This document shows, piece by piece, positions 24,398-33,432 of a stretch of 41,068 nt of DNA. The notes under the pieces are model-generated. The model ran no database searches and had not been told where the DNA came from. It saw only the letters and a program-made list of their open reading frames with translations. Made by a program: the position numbers and the translations under genes. Source of the DNA: Gordonia rhizosphera NBRC 16068. GTDB lineage: Bacteria > Actinomycetota > Actinomycetes > Mycobacteriales > Mycobacteriaceae. Numbering within the stretch: the stretch's first letter is position 1; every line of letters starts with the position of its first letter. The stretch spans positions 1 to 41,068 of the forward strand of contig NZ_BAHC01000180.1 of the NCBI RefSeq assembly GCF_000298195.1, read 5' to 3'.

Positions 24398-25648
24398 ATG
24401 AGCATCATCAATCGAGCGACGCCGGTTTCGTCGTCGCTCGTCGGCAGATTCCTCGACGTCCGGGGATTGACCGACACCCTCACGGCGCATCTGTCCGCCG
24501 AGGACCAGACACCGCAGTCGATGACCGAGGCCAGCCCGGCGAAATGGCACCGGGCGCACGTCACGTGGTTCTTCGAGGAGTTCATCCTCCGCAACGACCC
24601 GACATACGTCGTGTACGACGAGACCTACCGCTACCTGTTCAACAGCTACTACGAGGCCGTAGGACCGCGCCATCCACGGCCCGAACGGGGGTTGGTGACG
24701 CGTCCAGGGGTTGCCGACATCGGTCACTACCGCGAATACGTGGACAATGCGATGATCGGGCTTCTCGAACGCGGCGCGCTCGACGATGCGTCGATCGCCC
24801 TCGTCGAACTCGGGTGCAACCACGAACAGCAGCATCAGGAACTGCTGTTGATGGACATCAAGCACCTTTTTTCCACCCACGCGTTCGACCCCGTCTACGT
24901 CGACCGCGAGATCGATGAGGCCGGCGAGATCCCACCCCTCACCTGGCGTCCGATCACCGGCGGCGTCACCGAGATCGGCGTGCCCGACGGGGCTTCGACA
25001 TTCTCCTACGACAACGAGGGACCACGCCACCGCGTCTACCTCGAGGATTTCGAGATCGCCGACCGCGCGGTGACCAACGCCGAATGGCGGGCGTTCATGG
25101 GCGACGACGGATATCGCCGCCCGGAGTTGTGGCTGTCGGACGGCTGGGCGCACATCCAGCAGACCGGTTGGCGCGCCCCGGGCTACTGGCGCGAGGCCGA
25201 CGGCGAATGGACGACATTCACCCTTTCCGGGCGCCGGCGGGTCGTCCCCGACGAACCGGTGGTCCACGTCAGCTTCTACGAGGCCGACGCGTATGCGCGG
25301 TGGGCGGGGGCGCGGCTGCCGACTGAATTCGAATGGGAAGCCGCAGCGCTCACCGGAGGATCGGCTCGCGGACAGCTGCTCGACACCACACGCTGCCATC
25401 CCGGCCGGGCCGGCACGACGATGATCGGCGACGTCTGGGAATGGACCTCCAGCGCCTATCTGCCCTATCCGGGTTTCGTCCCGGCCAACGGTGCGGTCGG
25501 GGAGTACAACGGCAAGTTCATGTGCGATCAGCACGTGTTGCGCGGCGCCAGCGCCATCACCCCTCCCGGACACGAACGCGCGACCTACCGCAACTTCTTC
25601 CCTGCGCCGGCACGATGGGTCTTCTCCGGGCTGAGGTTGGCGCGATGA
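24398..25648 (+). CDS. egtB: Ergothioneine sulfoxide synthase EgtB, non-canonical type for an actinobacterium
   Basis: This 416-residue non-haem iron enzyme joins hercynine to a thiol substrate with O2 to give a sulfoxide. The N-terminal DinB-like domain has W50-H51-x2-H54 and H142-x3-H146-x-E148 (the HX3HXE iron motif); the C-terminal formylglycine-generating-enzyme-like domain has GDVWEWTSSAYLPY and YRNFFPAPARWVFSGLRLA. The segments SPAKWHRAHVTWFFEEF and YLFNSYYEAVGPRHPRP match EgtB proteins common in proteobacteria, not the WDLAHIGQQEELWLLR type typical of mycobacteria. The adjacent Y84–Y85 pair recalls the tyrosine pair of the cysteine-using EgtB of Chloracidobacterium. ATG 24398 follows GGGAGG. 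It overlaps egtD as ATGA. No egtA, egtC or egtE is adjacent. Confidence 0.9.
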   Translation: MSIINRATPVSSSLVGRFLDVRGLTDTLTAHLSAEDQTPQSMTEASPAKWHRAHVTWFFEEFILRNDPTYVVYDETYRYLFNSYYEAVGPRHPRPERGLVTRPGVADIGHYREYVDNAMIGLLERGALDDASIALVELGCNHEQQHQELLLMDIKHLFSTHAFDPVYVDREIDEAGEIPPLTWRPITGGVTEIGVPDGASTFSYDNEGPRHRVYLEDFEIADRAVTNAEWRAFMGDDGYRRPELWLSDGWAHIQQTGWRAPGYWREADGEWTTFTLSGRRRVVPDEPVVHVSFYEADAYARWAGARLPTEFEWEAAALTGGSARGQLLDTTRCHPGRAGTTMIGDVWEWTSSAYLPYPGFVPANGAVGEYNGKFMCDQHVLRGASAITPPGHERATYRNFFPAPARWVFSGLRLAR

Positions 25649-26601
25649 CGGTCGACATCGACAACCCGCTCGCCGCCGACGCGGTCACCGGGCTGTGGGC
25701 GTATCCGCCGACGCTGCCGCCGAAATGGCTCTACGACGAGCGTGGCAGCCGACTGTTCGACGAGATCACCCGGCTGCCCGAGTACTACCCCACGCGGCGC
25801 GAGACCGCGATCCTGGAGGCACACGCCGCCGACATCGCGCAGGCCACGAATGCGGAGATGCTCGTCGAGTTCGGGTCCGGTACATCGACCAAGACGCGAC
25901 TGTTGTTGCAGGCCTTCGCCGATCGCGCCGCGACCCTCGGGCGCCCCGTCACCTACGTTCCGCTCGACGTGAGCACCGAGATCCTCGAATCGTCGGCCGC
26001 GGTCCTCGCCTCTGACTATCCGGGGATCGATATACACCCGATGGTGACCGATTTCACCAGCCCGGGTCTGGTATTGCCGCCGTCGACGGGTCCGCGGATG
26101 GCGGTCTTCCTCGGCGGTACCATCGGTAATTTCGACGATGCCGAACGTGCGGTCTTTCTCGAGCGGCTCGCGGCGGTGTTGAGTCCGGGGGACTACTTCC
26201 TGCTCGGTGCCGATCTCATCAAGGACACCGGACGGCTTGTCGCTGCCTACAACGACAAGGCCGGAGTGACCGCGGATTTCAACCGGAACATGATCGAGGT
26301 GCTGCGCGCCGGTCTCGACGCACAGGGCCTGTACGCGGACGATTTCGATCACATCGCGCGATGGAACCCCGGCCGCCATCGGATCGAGATGTGGCTGCGA
26401 GCGCGCCGTGATATCGATGTCTATTTCGCAGTGCTACAACGACACTGGAAGCTTTCCGCGGGCACCGAGGTGCTCACCGAGATCAGCACGAAGTTCGATC
26501 CGTCAGACCTTGCAGGCGAACTCGCCGCGGCAGGCCTGCGCGAGGTGCGTTCCTGGACCGATGATGCGGGGGACTTCCTGCTCACGTTGAGCTGTCGTTG
26601 A
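25645..26601 (+). CDS. egtD: L-histidine N-alpha-methyltransferase EgtD
   Basis: This 318-residue SAM-dependent enzyme trimethylates histidine to hercynine, the substrate of EgtB. It has the EgtD N-terminus with PPKWLYDERGSRLFDEIT and LPEYYPTRRE, SAM motif I VEFGSGTSTKTRLLL (about residues 73–87), VPLDVSTEIL and the FLGGTIGNFDD segment. The ATG overlaps the egtB stop (ATGA), so the two enzymes are made together. The 3' end overlaps the convergent luciferase-like gene by 20 bases. Confidence 0.93.
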   Translation: MTVDIDNPLAADAVTGLWAYPPTLPPKWLYDERGSRLFDEITRLPEYYPTRRETAILEAHAADIAQATNAEMLVEFGSGTSTKTRLLLQAFADRAATLGRPVTYVPLDVSTEILESSAAVLASDYPGIDIHPMVTDFTSPGLVLPPSTGPRMAVFLGGTIGNFDDAERAVFLERLAAVLSPGDYFLLGADLIKDTGRLVAAYNDKAGVTADFNRNMIEVLRAGLDAQGLYADDFDHIARWNPGRHRIEMWLRARRDIDVYFAVLQRHWKLSAGTEVLTEISTKFDPSDLAGELAAAGLREVRSWTDDAGDFLLTLSCR

Positions 26602-27619
26602 GTAGTTCGCGCACCCGCCCGATCACCCGCGTCCCATAGAGTTCGATGCTGCGCATGAGCTTGGCGTGGGGCAACGTGCCATGCGAATACTTCATGTCGA
26701 ACCTACTGAGCCCCAGCGCCTTCGACGTCGCGGCGATCTTGGTGGCGACGGTCTCGGGGGAGCCGACGAACAGGGCTCCGGACGGGTCCGCAGACCGGTC
26801 GAACTCTATCCGCGTGGGCGGTGGCCAGCCGCGTTCGGCACCGATGCGCGCGACATAACCCCGGTAGTGCGGCCAGAGCTCCTCGCGCGCCTGTTCGTCG
26901 GTGTCGGCGACGTGGCCCGGACAGTGCACGCCGACCGGTAGATCGGTGGGTCCGTCGTACTCGCCGAGCGCCCGCCGGTAGAGGTCGACGTAGGGCGAGA
27001 ACCTCAGTGGGTCACCGCCGATGATCGCAAGCATGAGGGGCAGCCCATAGGAGGCGGCGCGGATCACCGATTCCGGGCTGCCGCCGACTGCGATCCAGGT
27101 GGGCAGCGGCGGTTTCTCGAGCGGCGGGTACACCGGCTGCCGGGCGAGCGGTCCCCGCGTCGAACCCGACCAGGTGACCGGCTCGCCGTCACGGAGCTGG
27201 GCGAACAGCGAGAGCTTGTCGCTGAACAGCTCCTCGTATTCGGTCAGATCGAAGCCGAACAGCGGGAAGGATTCGGTGAACGAGCCTCGGCCGAGAATCA
27301 CTTCGGCACGCCCGTCCGAAAGTGCGTCGATCGTCGAGAAGCGCTCGTAAACCCGAATCGGGTCGTCGGAACTGAGGACCGTCACTGCCGAACCCAGTCG
27401 GATGCGGGAGGTTCGGGCCGCGATGGCGCCGAGTATCACCTCCGGCGCGGAGATCGCGTAGTCGTCGCGGTGATGCTCACCGACACCGAGGAAGTCGACA
27501 CCGACGTCGTCGGCCAGAACCGCCTGATCGAGCACGTTGCGGATGGTCTGGGCCGCGGTCAGCGGCTGGCCGGCATTGTCGACCGTGATGTCGCCGAAGG
27601 TGTCCAGCCGCAGTTGCAT
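26582..27619 (-). CDS. Luciferase-like (LLM class) flavin-dependent oxidoreductase
   Basis: This 345-residue TIM-barrel monooxygenase has the LLM pattern: DFLGVGEHHRDDYAISAPEV, AARTSRIRLGSAVTVLSSDDP, VYERFSTIDALSDGRAEVILGRG, and an SPESVIRAASYGLPL flavin-side loop. It probably uses FMN or F420; the SFTESFPLFG segment after GRG is seen in FMN-dependent members. The substrate is unknown. ATG 27619 is the first plausible start; TACGAT eight bases upstream might be a -10 box. The 3' end overlaps egtD by 20 bases in opposite orientation. Confidence 0.85.
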   Translation of the reverse strand: MQLRLDTFGDITVDNAGQPLTAAQTIRNVLDQAVLADDVGVDFLGVGEHHRDDYAISAPEVILGAIAARTSRIRLGSAVTVLSSDDPIRVYERFSTIDALSDGRAEVILGRGSFTESFPLFGFDLTEYEELFSDKLSLFAQLRDGEPVTWSGSTRGPLARQPVYPPLEKPPLPTWIAVGGSPESVIRAASYGLPLMLAIIGGDPLRFSPYVDLYRRALGEYDGPTDLPVGVHCPGHVADTDEQAREELWPHYRGYVARIGAERGWPPPTRIEFDRSADPSGALFVGSPETVATKIAATSKALGLSRFDMKYSHGTLPHAKLMRSIELYGTRVIGRVRELLNDSST

Positions 27620-27731
27620 GAAAACGAATCGTAGTCAATCCGCGCTGTGGTAACTGCCATGTGAGAAGCTATGGACGCACCGACGAGGATCGTCGGAACC
27701 CGACCTCAGACAGAAAGCAGGAATACTTCCC

Positions 27732-28115
27732 ATGTGGAACTCATTCTGGGACTTCATCTGGTACACCGTCGTCATCTTCGCGTTCGTCGCGTACCTGATC
27801 ATCCTCTGGCACATCATCGTCGACCTGTTCCGTGACAAGGAGTCGTCGGGCTGGATCAAGGCGATCTGGATCATCTTCCTGATCATCGTCCCCTACATCA
27901 CGGCCATCGTGTATCTGCTCGTCAAGGGCCGCGGCATGGCCGAGCGGCAGGAGCAGGCGGTCAAGGAGGCCAAGGCCGCCACCGACAGCTACATCCAGTC
28001 CGTCGCCTCTCCCAAGAGCCCGGCCGAGCAGATCGCCGACGCCAAGGCATTGCTCGACTCCGGTGCCATCAGCCAGCAGGAGTTCGACACTCTCAAGGCG
28101 AAGGCGCTGGGTTAG
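27732..28115 (+). CDS. PLDc_N/SHOCT-domain membrane protein
   Basis: This 127-residue protein has two membrane helices (FIWYTVVIFAFVAYLIILWHI and AIWIIFLIIVPYITAIVYLLV), the PLDc_N-type N-terminal pair, then a coiled linker and a C-terminal SHOCT domain: SPAEQIADAKALLDSGAISQQEFDTLKAKAL in two halves (QIADAKALLDSGAIS and QQEFDTLKAKAL). SHOCT domains mediate oligomerisation. The function is unknown. The ATG has a weak AGGA about ten bases upstream. A repeat cluster begins right after the stop. Confidence 0.85.
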   Translation: MWNSFWDFIWYTVVIFAFVAYLIILWHIIVDLFRDKESSGWIKAIWIIFLIIVPYITAIVYLLVKGRGMAERQEQAVKEAKAATDSYIQSVASPKSPAEQIADAKALLDSGAISQQEFDTLKAKALG

Positions 28116-28159
28116 GTTCCCGGGCGCGTTTTCGCGCGAGGCGCGGGGCGCGTTTCGCG

Positions 28160-28263
28160 CCGAGAGCACCCGGTTTTTCGCCGACAGCACCCGATTCCGT
28201 TTTCGGAGTCGGGTGCTGTCGCGTTGTCTGGGGTGCTGTCGGCGAAAAACCGGGTGCTCTCGG
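28160..28263. repeat. Nested inverted repeat, 33-base perfect arms
   Basis: Arms 28160–28192 and 28231–28263 are perfect reverse complements over 33 bases. A competing inner hairpin pairs 28182–28199 with 28204–28221 with one mismatch and a TTTT loop. The element is built from GGGTGCTSTCG units: forward at 28211, 28231 and 28252, reverse at 28160 and 28182, spaced about 21 bases. It may terminate the SHOCT gene or be a REP-like element. Confidence 0.8.
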
Positions 28264-28432
28264 CCGCCGTGCTGGTGGCGTCGCGGGCGATGCTGCGGTT
28301 GTCGACGCGAGGGGGTCGGGTTGGGGAGGTGAGGTTGGCGAAAAACCGGGTGCTCTCGGCTGCCGTGCTGGGGGCGTGGGGAGGCGTGCCGGGGTTGTGG
28401 ACGCGAGGGGGTTGGGTTGGGGAGGTGAGGCC
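28241..28432 (+). repeat. Two tandem copies of a 96-base unit
   Basis: The unit beginning GGCGAAAAACCGGGTGCT at 28241 is repeated at 28337 with about 85 percent identity by eye, including the later parts GACGCGAGGGGGT and GGGTTGGGGAGGTGAGG. The first unit overlaps the right arm of the nested inverted repeat. G-rich blocks (GAGGGGGTCGGGTTGGGG) fall at the same place in each copy. No gene is credible here. Confidence 0.75.
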
Positions 28433-28439
28433 GGAAGGG

Positions 28440-29228
28440 TCAGCTTTCGGTGGGGAAGGGATTCTGGGTGTGGCCGACCAGGTCGGCGACAGACGCGATG
28501 ACGCGGGTCGGACGGTAGGGGAAACGTTCCACGGATTCCGGGGTGGAGATGCCGGACAAAACCAGGATGGTCTGCAGGCCCGCCTCGAGGCCGGAGACGA
28601 CGTCGGTGTCCATGCGATCGCCGATCATCAGCGTGTGTTCGGAGTGCACGCCGATCTGGCGCAACGCCGAACGCATCATCAGCGGATTCGGCTTCCCCAC
28701 GAAGTAGGGTTCGCGCCCGGTGGCGCGCGCGATGAGCGCCGCGACGGCGCCCGTGGCCGGCAGGGAGCCGGCGGTTGACGGGCCGGTGGCGTCGGGATTG
28801 GTCGCGATGAACCGGGCGCCGTGTTCGACCAACCGGATGGCGGTGGTGATCGCCTCGAAGGAGTAGGTGCGGGTCTCCCCGAGGACCACGTAGTCGGGAT
28901 CGGAATCGGTGATCACGTAGCCGATCTCGTGCAGTGCCGTCGTCAGACCCGATTCGCCGACGACGTAGGCGGTGCCTCCCGGTCGTTGGGAATCGAGGAA
29001 ACGCGCGGTCGCCAGCGCGGACGTCCAGATCGATTCCTCGGGGATGTCCAGCCCGGTGCGCAGCAGCCGGGCGCGTAGATCGCGTGCGGTGCGGATGGAG
29101 TTGTTGGTCAGCACGATGAACGGCGTCCCGTTCTCTTTCAGTTCGGCGAGAAAGGCATCGGCGCCCGGGATCAGGTGCTCCTCTCTGACCAGTACACCGT
29201 CCATGTCCATGAGGTAGTTCCAACCCAT
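28440..29228 (-). CDS. HAD-IIA (NagD-like) phosphatase
   Basis: This 262-residue hydrolase has HAD motif I as LMDMDGVL (nucleophile D8, acid D10), motif II in FIVLTNNS, the lysine in YFVGKPNP and motif [11 protein letters not shown]. The large C2a cap between motifs II and III marks the NagD/PNPase group, which dephosphorylates sugar or nucleotide phosphates. The start ATG 29228 has TAGGCT ending six bases upstream and no ribosome-binding site. It diverges from the oppBCDA operon. Confidence 0.9.
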   Translation of the reverse strand: MGWNYLMDMDGVLVREEHLIPGADAFLAELKENGTPFIVLTNNSIRTARDLRARLLRTGLDIPEESIWTSALATARFLDSQRPGGTAYVVGESGLTTALHEIGYVITDSDPDYVVLGETRTYSFEAITTAIRLVEHGARFIATNPDATGPSTAGSLPATGAVAALIARATGREPYFVGKPNPLMMRSALRQIGVHSEHTLMIGDRMDTDVVSGLEAGLQTILVLSGISTPESVERFPYRPTRVIASVADLVGHTQNPFPTES

Positions 29229-29234
29229 GACCCG

Positions 29235-29240
29235 AGCCTA
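29235..29240 (-). promoter_or_regulatory. Predicted -10 box of the HAD phosphatase gene (leaderless)
   Basis: TAGGCT on the coding strand ends six bases before ATG 29228. Confidence 0.45.
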
Positions 29241-29292
29241 GTTCGACCCGGATGTCGCGCATCCGATGGCCCGCACTGCCAGAATGGGCCGA

Positions 29293-30270
29293 ATGATCGG
29301 TTACCTCACCAAGCGCATCGCGGGGTGGGCGGTATTGGTCTTTCTGGCGACGAACCTGACGTACTTCCTCGCATCGTGGTTTCTCGACCCCCGATCCAAT
29401 TACGCACAGCGCAAACCACCGCTCCCCGCGCAGGTCGTGGATACCACCCTCGACAGCTACAACCTGAACGACAAGACACCCATCCTGGAGCGCTGGTGGA
29501 CCTGGCTCGAGGGCGTCGTGGTGCACTGGGATTGGGGTGCCACACCGGTCGGGACCAGCGTCAACGCCCAGATCGGCTTCCGTCTGGCCGCATCGGCGCA
29601 GCTCATCGCGGGTGCCACCGTGATCTCCACACTGCTCGGCATCGCTCTCGGGGTGTACACCGCGTTGCGCCAGTACCGGCTCTCCGACCGCGCCTGGCAG
29701 TTCGTCTCGATCGTGATGTTCGTCGTCCCGGTCGCGGTTGCGGGCCTCGCCGTCGTGCTGCTCGGCATCACCATCAACCAGCAGGTTGGACACACCGTGT
29801 TCCTGGTGTCGGGATCGTCGAGCGTCGACGTCCACGGCTTCCTCCCGGTCCTGGTCGACCGGATTCAGCACCTCATCCTGCCGACGATCACGCTGGTGGT
29901 GGTCTCCTACGCGGGCCTGCACATGCTGCAGCGGTCGCTCCTGCTCGACACCATCAACGCCGACTATGTCCGCACTGCCCGAGCGAAGGGACTCACCCGC
30001 GGGGTGGCGGTACGACGACACGCGCTGCGTACCGCGATCATCCCCGTCGCGGTCGGTGTGGCGTTCGCTATCCCGGCGGTGTTCACCGGCGCGGTCATCA
30101 CCGAGACGATCTTCGGGTGGGAGGGCATGGGCCGCTATTTCGTCACGTCGATCAACACCAACGACGTGCACGGCGTGGTCGCGGTCGCCGCGTTCGGTGC
30201 ACTGGTCACGGCGGTGGGTGCGATCCTTGCGGACGTCGCAGTGGTCAGCCTCGATCCGCGGGTGCGGTGA
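29293..30270 (+). CDS. oppB: Peptide ABC transporter permease, OppB/DppB type
   Basis: This 325-residue permease is the first gene of an oligopeptide or dipeptide importer. It starts MIGYLTKRIAGWAVLVFLATN, the typical OppB N-terminal helix, and has six helices with the EAA loop DYVRTARAKGLTRGVAVRRHALR that contacts the ATPase. ATG 29293 is preferred by homology of this N-terminus; ATG 29266 is possible. CAGAAT seven bases before 29293 could be a -10 box. The order B–C–D–A equals oppBCDA of M. tuberculosis (Rv1283c–Rv1280c). Confidence 0.87.
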   Translation: MIGYLTKRIAGWAVLVFLATNLTYFLASWFLDPRSNYAQRKPPLPAQVVDTTLDSYNLNDKTPILERWWTWLEGVVVHWDWGATPVGTSVNAQIGFRLAASAQLIAGATVISTLLGIALGVYTALRQYRLSDRAWQFVSIVMFVVPVAVAGLAVVLLGITINQQVGHTVFLVSGSSSVDVHGFLPVLVDRIQHLILPTITLVVVSYAGLHMLQRSLLLDTINADYVRTARAKGLTRGVAVRRHALRTAIIPVAVGVAFAIPAVFTGAVITETIFGWEGMGRYFVTSINTNDVHGVVAVAAFGALVTAVGAILADVAVVSLDPRVR

Positions 30271-30307
30271 GAACCGTGTCGATGACGAGACCGTTGAGGA
30301 GCCTGCC

Positions 30308-31330
30308 GTGGTGACGCTGCCACCCGAACCGAACCGGCGCGAGCCATGGCCGGCGAATCGCCGGAACCGGGCCGAACCGACCGCGAACGTCCCGCTGGTC
30401 AGCGAAACCGGGGGACCGATCGCCGACGGTGTGGGCCCCACCCAGGAGAGCATCGAGGTACCCGTCGCCCGTCGTCGGCGTGGCCGACTGCGATTGATCG
30501 CCACCCGGTTCGCGCGAAACCGGACCGCGCTCGGCGGTCTCACCGTGTTCGTGCTGCTGGTGCTCTTCGCGCTGTTCGGGGGCCTGCTGACGTCGTACAG
30601 CTACTCCGATGTCGACTTCGCCGCGCTCGGTGTGCCGCCGTCGCCGGAGCATTGGTTCGGCACCAATGACGCCGGCAACGACCTCTACGCGCAGGTGGTG
30701 CACGGGCTGCAACGATCGCTGGTGATCGCGGTGACGGTGTCGTTGGGCACGATCGTGATCGCCGCCTTCGTCGGTGCCGGCGCGGCCTATTTCGGCGGGC
30801 GGGTGCAGGCCGTGGTACTCGGCCTGCTGTACCTGTTGCTGGTGGTACCGACATTCTTGATCCTCGCGCTCATCTCCAGTCGCACCGGAGGTGATTGGCG
30901 CTGGCTCATCGTGGTACTCACGTTGACCGGGTGGATGATGCTGGCCCGTGTGATCCACTCGATGGCGCAGTCGATCCGGGAAAACGACTATGTGCGGGCA
31001 GCACGGTATCTCGGCGAACCGCCGTTGGTGATCATCGCGCGGCACATCGTGCCGAACCTGGCCTCGCTGTTGGTGATCAACTTCGCGCTTGGAGTCGTGG
31101 CCACAGTGCTCGCCGAGACCGCCCTGTCGTTCCTCGGTTTCGGTGTCCAAGTCCCCGATGTGACGTTGGGCTCCTTGCTGCAGGAGGGCACCGGAACGCT
31201 GACCTCGTCGCCGTGGTTGTTCTACTTCCCCGCCGGCACACTGGTGTTGCTCACCGTGTCGATGGCGTTGATCGCCGACGGCCTGCGCGACGCGCTGGAC
31301 CCGACATCGTCGGCGGGAGCGCACGCGTGA
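30308..31330 (+). CDS. oppC: Peptide ABC transporter permease, OppC/DppC type
   Basis: This 340-residue permease has a long, charged N-terminal cytoplasmic extension of about 55 residues (RRE, RRNRAEPTANVP, RRRRGRLRL) before the OppC N-terminal helix FARNRTALGGLTVFVLLVLF. The EAA loop is NDYVRAARYLGEPPLVIIARHIVPN. GTG 30308 is chosen for GAGGAG seven bases upstream. It follows oppB by 37 bases and overlaps oppD as GTGA. Confidence 0.85.
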   Translation: MVTLPPEPNRREPWPANRRNRAEPTANVPLVSETGGPIADGVGPTQESIEVPVARRRRGRLRLIATRFARNRTALGGLTVFVLLVLFALFGGLLTSYSYSDVDFAALGVPPSPEHWFGTNDAGNDLYAQVVHGLQRSLVIAVTVSLGTIVIAAFVGAGAAYFGGRVQAVVLGLLYLLLVVPTFLILALISSRTGGDWRWLIVVLTLTGWMMLARVIHSMAQSIRENDYVRAARYLGEPPLVIIARHIVPNLASLLVINFALGVVATVLAETALSFLGFGVQVPDVTLGSLLQEGTGTLTSSPWLFYFPAGTLVLLTVSMALIADGLRDALDPTSSAGAHA

Positions 31331-33432
31331 GTACTGCCGAACCCGTCCTCTCAGTGCGCGACCTCGACGTCGAGTTCGGCAGCGAGGCAGGCCGCGTGCA
31401 TGCGGTCCGGGGTGTGTCGTTCGATCTCGCCGCCGGTTCGGCGACCGCCATCGTCGGTGAATCGGGGAGCGGGAAGTCGGTGACCGCGCTCGGTGTGCTC
31501 GGCTTGCTACCGGATACCGCCAGGATGTCGGGCTCTGTGCGACTGCGCGGCCGGGAGCTGATCGGTCTCGACGACGTGGCCATGTCGAAAGTGCGTGGCA
31601 ACGAGATCGCGATGATCTTCCAGGATCCGCTGTCGTCGTTGACCCCCGTCTTCACCGTCGGTGATCAGATCGCGGAAGCAGTTCTGGCACATCAGGACCT
31701 TCCGAAGCGTCGGGCCGCCGAGCGTGCCGTGGAACTGCTCGACCTCGTGGGCATCCCCGACCCGTCGCGGCGGGCCCGCGCCTACCCCCACGAGCTGTCC
31801 GGCGGTATGCGGCAGCGGGTGATGATCGCGATGGCGATCGCCAACAACCCGAAAGTCATCATCGCCGACGAACCGACGACCGCGCTCGACGTCACCATCC
31901 AGGCGCAGATCCTCGAGGTGCTCGGGCAGGCGCGGCGCGAAACCGGAGCGGCACTGCTGCTCATCACCCACGACCTCGGCATGGTCGCCGGAACGGCCGA
32001 CGACGTGGTGGTCATGTATGCCGGCCGGACCGTCGAGAAGTCAGGTGTCGACGCGCTTTTCCGAACCCCCCGGATGCCGTACACGATCGGACTGCTCGGA
32101 GCGGTACCGCGGGTCGACCGACGTACCGACGCCCTGACCCCGATTCCCGGTACTCCACCGCTCCTGATCGACCTGCCGGATGCCTGCCCGTTCGCGCCGC
32201 GCTGCCCGATCGTCGGCGACGAATGCCGGAAGCGAGAGCCGGCTCTGGAATCGGTGGCCGACGCTCACGTGGCGGCGTGCCTGAGATCCGGAGAGATCGG
32301 CGACGACCAGACGATCGACGGCAGTCCCGTCTTCGCCCCCGACACCCAGAATCCCGTCGACGACGCCCCGGTTCCCGTCGACAGCCCCCACGCGCCCGGT
32401 AGCCGTCCCGTGGTGTTGCGGGTACGCGGTCTGCGCAAGGAGTTCCCGCTGACCGGCGGACTGCTCCGCCGGCGGGTGGGCACCGTGCGAGCGGTCACCG
32501 GTGTCTCCTTCGACCTCCACGCGGGCGAGACGCTGGCGATCGTCGGGGAGTCGGGCAGCGGTAAGTCGACGACGCTGCGTGAACTCATGGACTTCACCCA
32601 ACCCGAAGGCGTCGTCGGGGTCGACGGCACCGATCCCGCGACCATGTCGAAGCGGTCCGCGCGCGTGCTGCGCCGCAGGATGTCGATGGTGTTCCAGGAC
32701 CCGGCAAGCGCCCTCGATCCGCGGTTCACCGCATTCGACATAATCGCCGAACCATTACGTGCACTGGGGATGTCGCGATCTGAGGTGGGCGAGCGGGTTG
32801 CCGGGCTCATGCGGCGGGTCGGACTTGATCCGGCTCATGCCGACCGCTACCCGATCGCGTTCTCCGGCGGTCAGCGACAGCGCATCGCGATCGCCCGCGC
32901 GCTGATCACCGATCCGGCGCTGGTGATCCTCGACGAGCCGCTGTCGTCGCTCGACGTCTCGGTGCAGGCCGACATCGTGAACCTCATCGCGCGGCTGCAG
33001 CGCGACTCCGAGATCGCCTATCTTCTCGTGGCCCACGATCTGTCGGTGGTCCGTCACGCCGCCGACCGGGTCGCGGTAATGTATCTGGGCGGCTTCGTCG
33101 AGGTCGGTACCGCCGAGCAGATCTTCGATGCGCCAACGCATCCCTACACTCGCGCGCTGCTGTCCGCCGTACCGGTACCCGACCCCGTCGTCGAACGCGA
33201 TCGGCGACCGATCCTGCTGACCGGTGAACAGCCCTCACCGACAGCGGAATACGCGGGGTGCTCCTTCGCGGGTCGGTGTCCGCTGTATGCGGAACTCGAC
33301 GAGGAGCATCGAAATCGTTGCCGGACAGAGGTTCCGGGACTGCGTGTCGTCGCCACCGCCACCCCCTCGCATGAGGCGGCATGTCATCACTTCGAGAAGG
33401 TCTTGTCCCCGATACAGGAGGTAGCACGGTGA
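31327..33432 (+). CDS. oppD: Dual ATP-binding protein of the peptide ABC transporter
   Basis: This 701-residue protein fuses the OppD and OppF ATPases. Each half has Walker A GESGSGKS (the first at about residues 44–51), signatures LSGGMRQRV and FSGGQRQRI, Walker [12 protein letters not shown] and [11 protein letters not shown], and an H-loop His ([14 protein letters not shown]). Each half ends in an oligopeptide-transporter C-terminal region with clustered cysteines, [14 protein letters not shown] and CSFAGRCPL, a pattern that can hold a 4Fe–4S cluster in related DppD/F proteins. The ~45-residue linker between halves is Pro/Asp-rich. It overlaps both neighbours as GTGA. Confidence 0.92.
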   Translation: MSTAEPVLSVRDLDVEFGSEAGRVHAVRGVSFDLAAGSATAIVGESGSGKSVTALGVLGLLPDTARMSGSVRLRGRELIGLDDVAMSKVRGNEIAMIFQDPLSSLTPVFTVGDQIAEAVLAHQDLPKRRAAERAVELLDLVGIPDPSRRARAYPHELSGGMRQRVMIAMAIANNPKVIIADEPTTALDVTIQAQILEVLGQARRETGAALLLITHDLGMVAGTADDVVVMYAGRTVEKSGVDALFRTPRMPYTIGLLGAVPRVDRRTDALTPIPGTPPLLIDLPDACPFAPRCPIVGDECRKREPALESVADAHVAACLRSGEIGDDQTIDGSPVFAPDTQNPVDDAPVPVDSPHAPGSRPVVLRVRGLRKEFPLTGGLLRRRVGTVRAVTGVSFDLHAGETLAIVGESGSGKSTTLRELMDFTQPEGVVGVDGTDPATMSKRSARVLRRRMSMVFQDPASALDPRFTAFDIIAEPLRALGMSRSEVGERVAGLMRRVGLDPAHADRYPIAFSGGQRQRIAIARALITDPALVILDEPLSSLDVSVQADIVNLIARLQRDSEIAYLLVAHDLSVVRHAADRVAVMYLGGFVEVGTAEQIFDAPTHPYTRALLSAVPVPDPVVERDRRPILLTGEQPSPTAEYAGCSFAGRCPLYAELDEEHRNRCRTEVPGLRVVATATPSHEAACHHFEKVLSPIQEVAR

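Noticed and set aside
28093..30543. Long leftward open frame of 816 codons
   Set aside because: It spans oppB antisense, the HAD gene in another frame and the repeat cluster, and its translation is rich in Arg, His and Asp without any domain.
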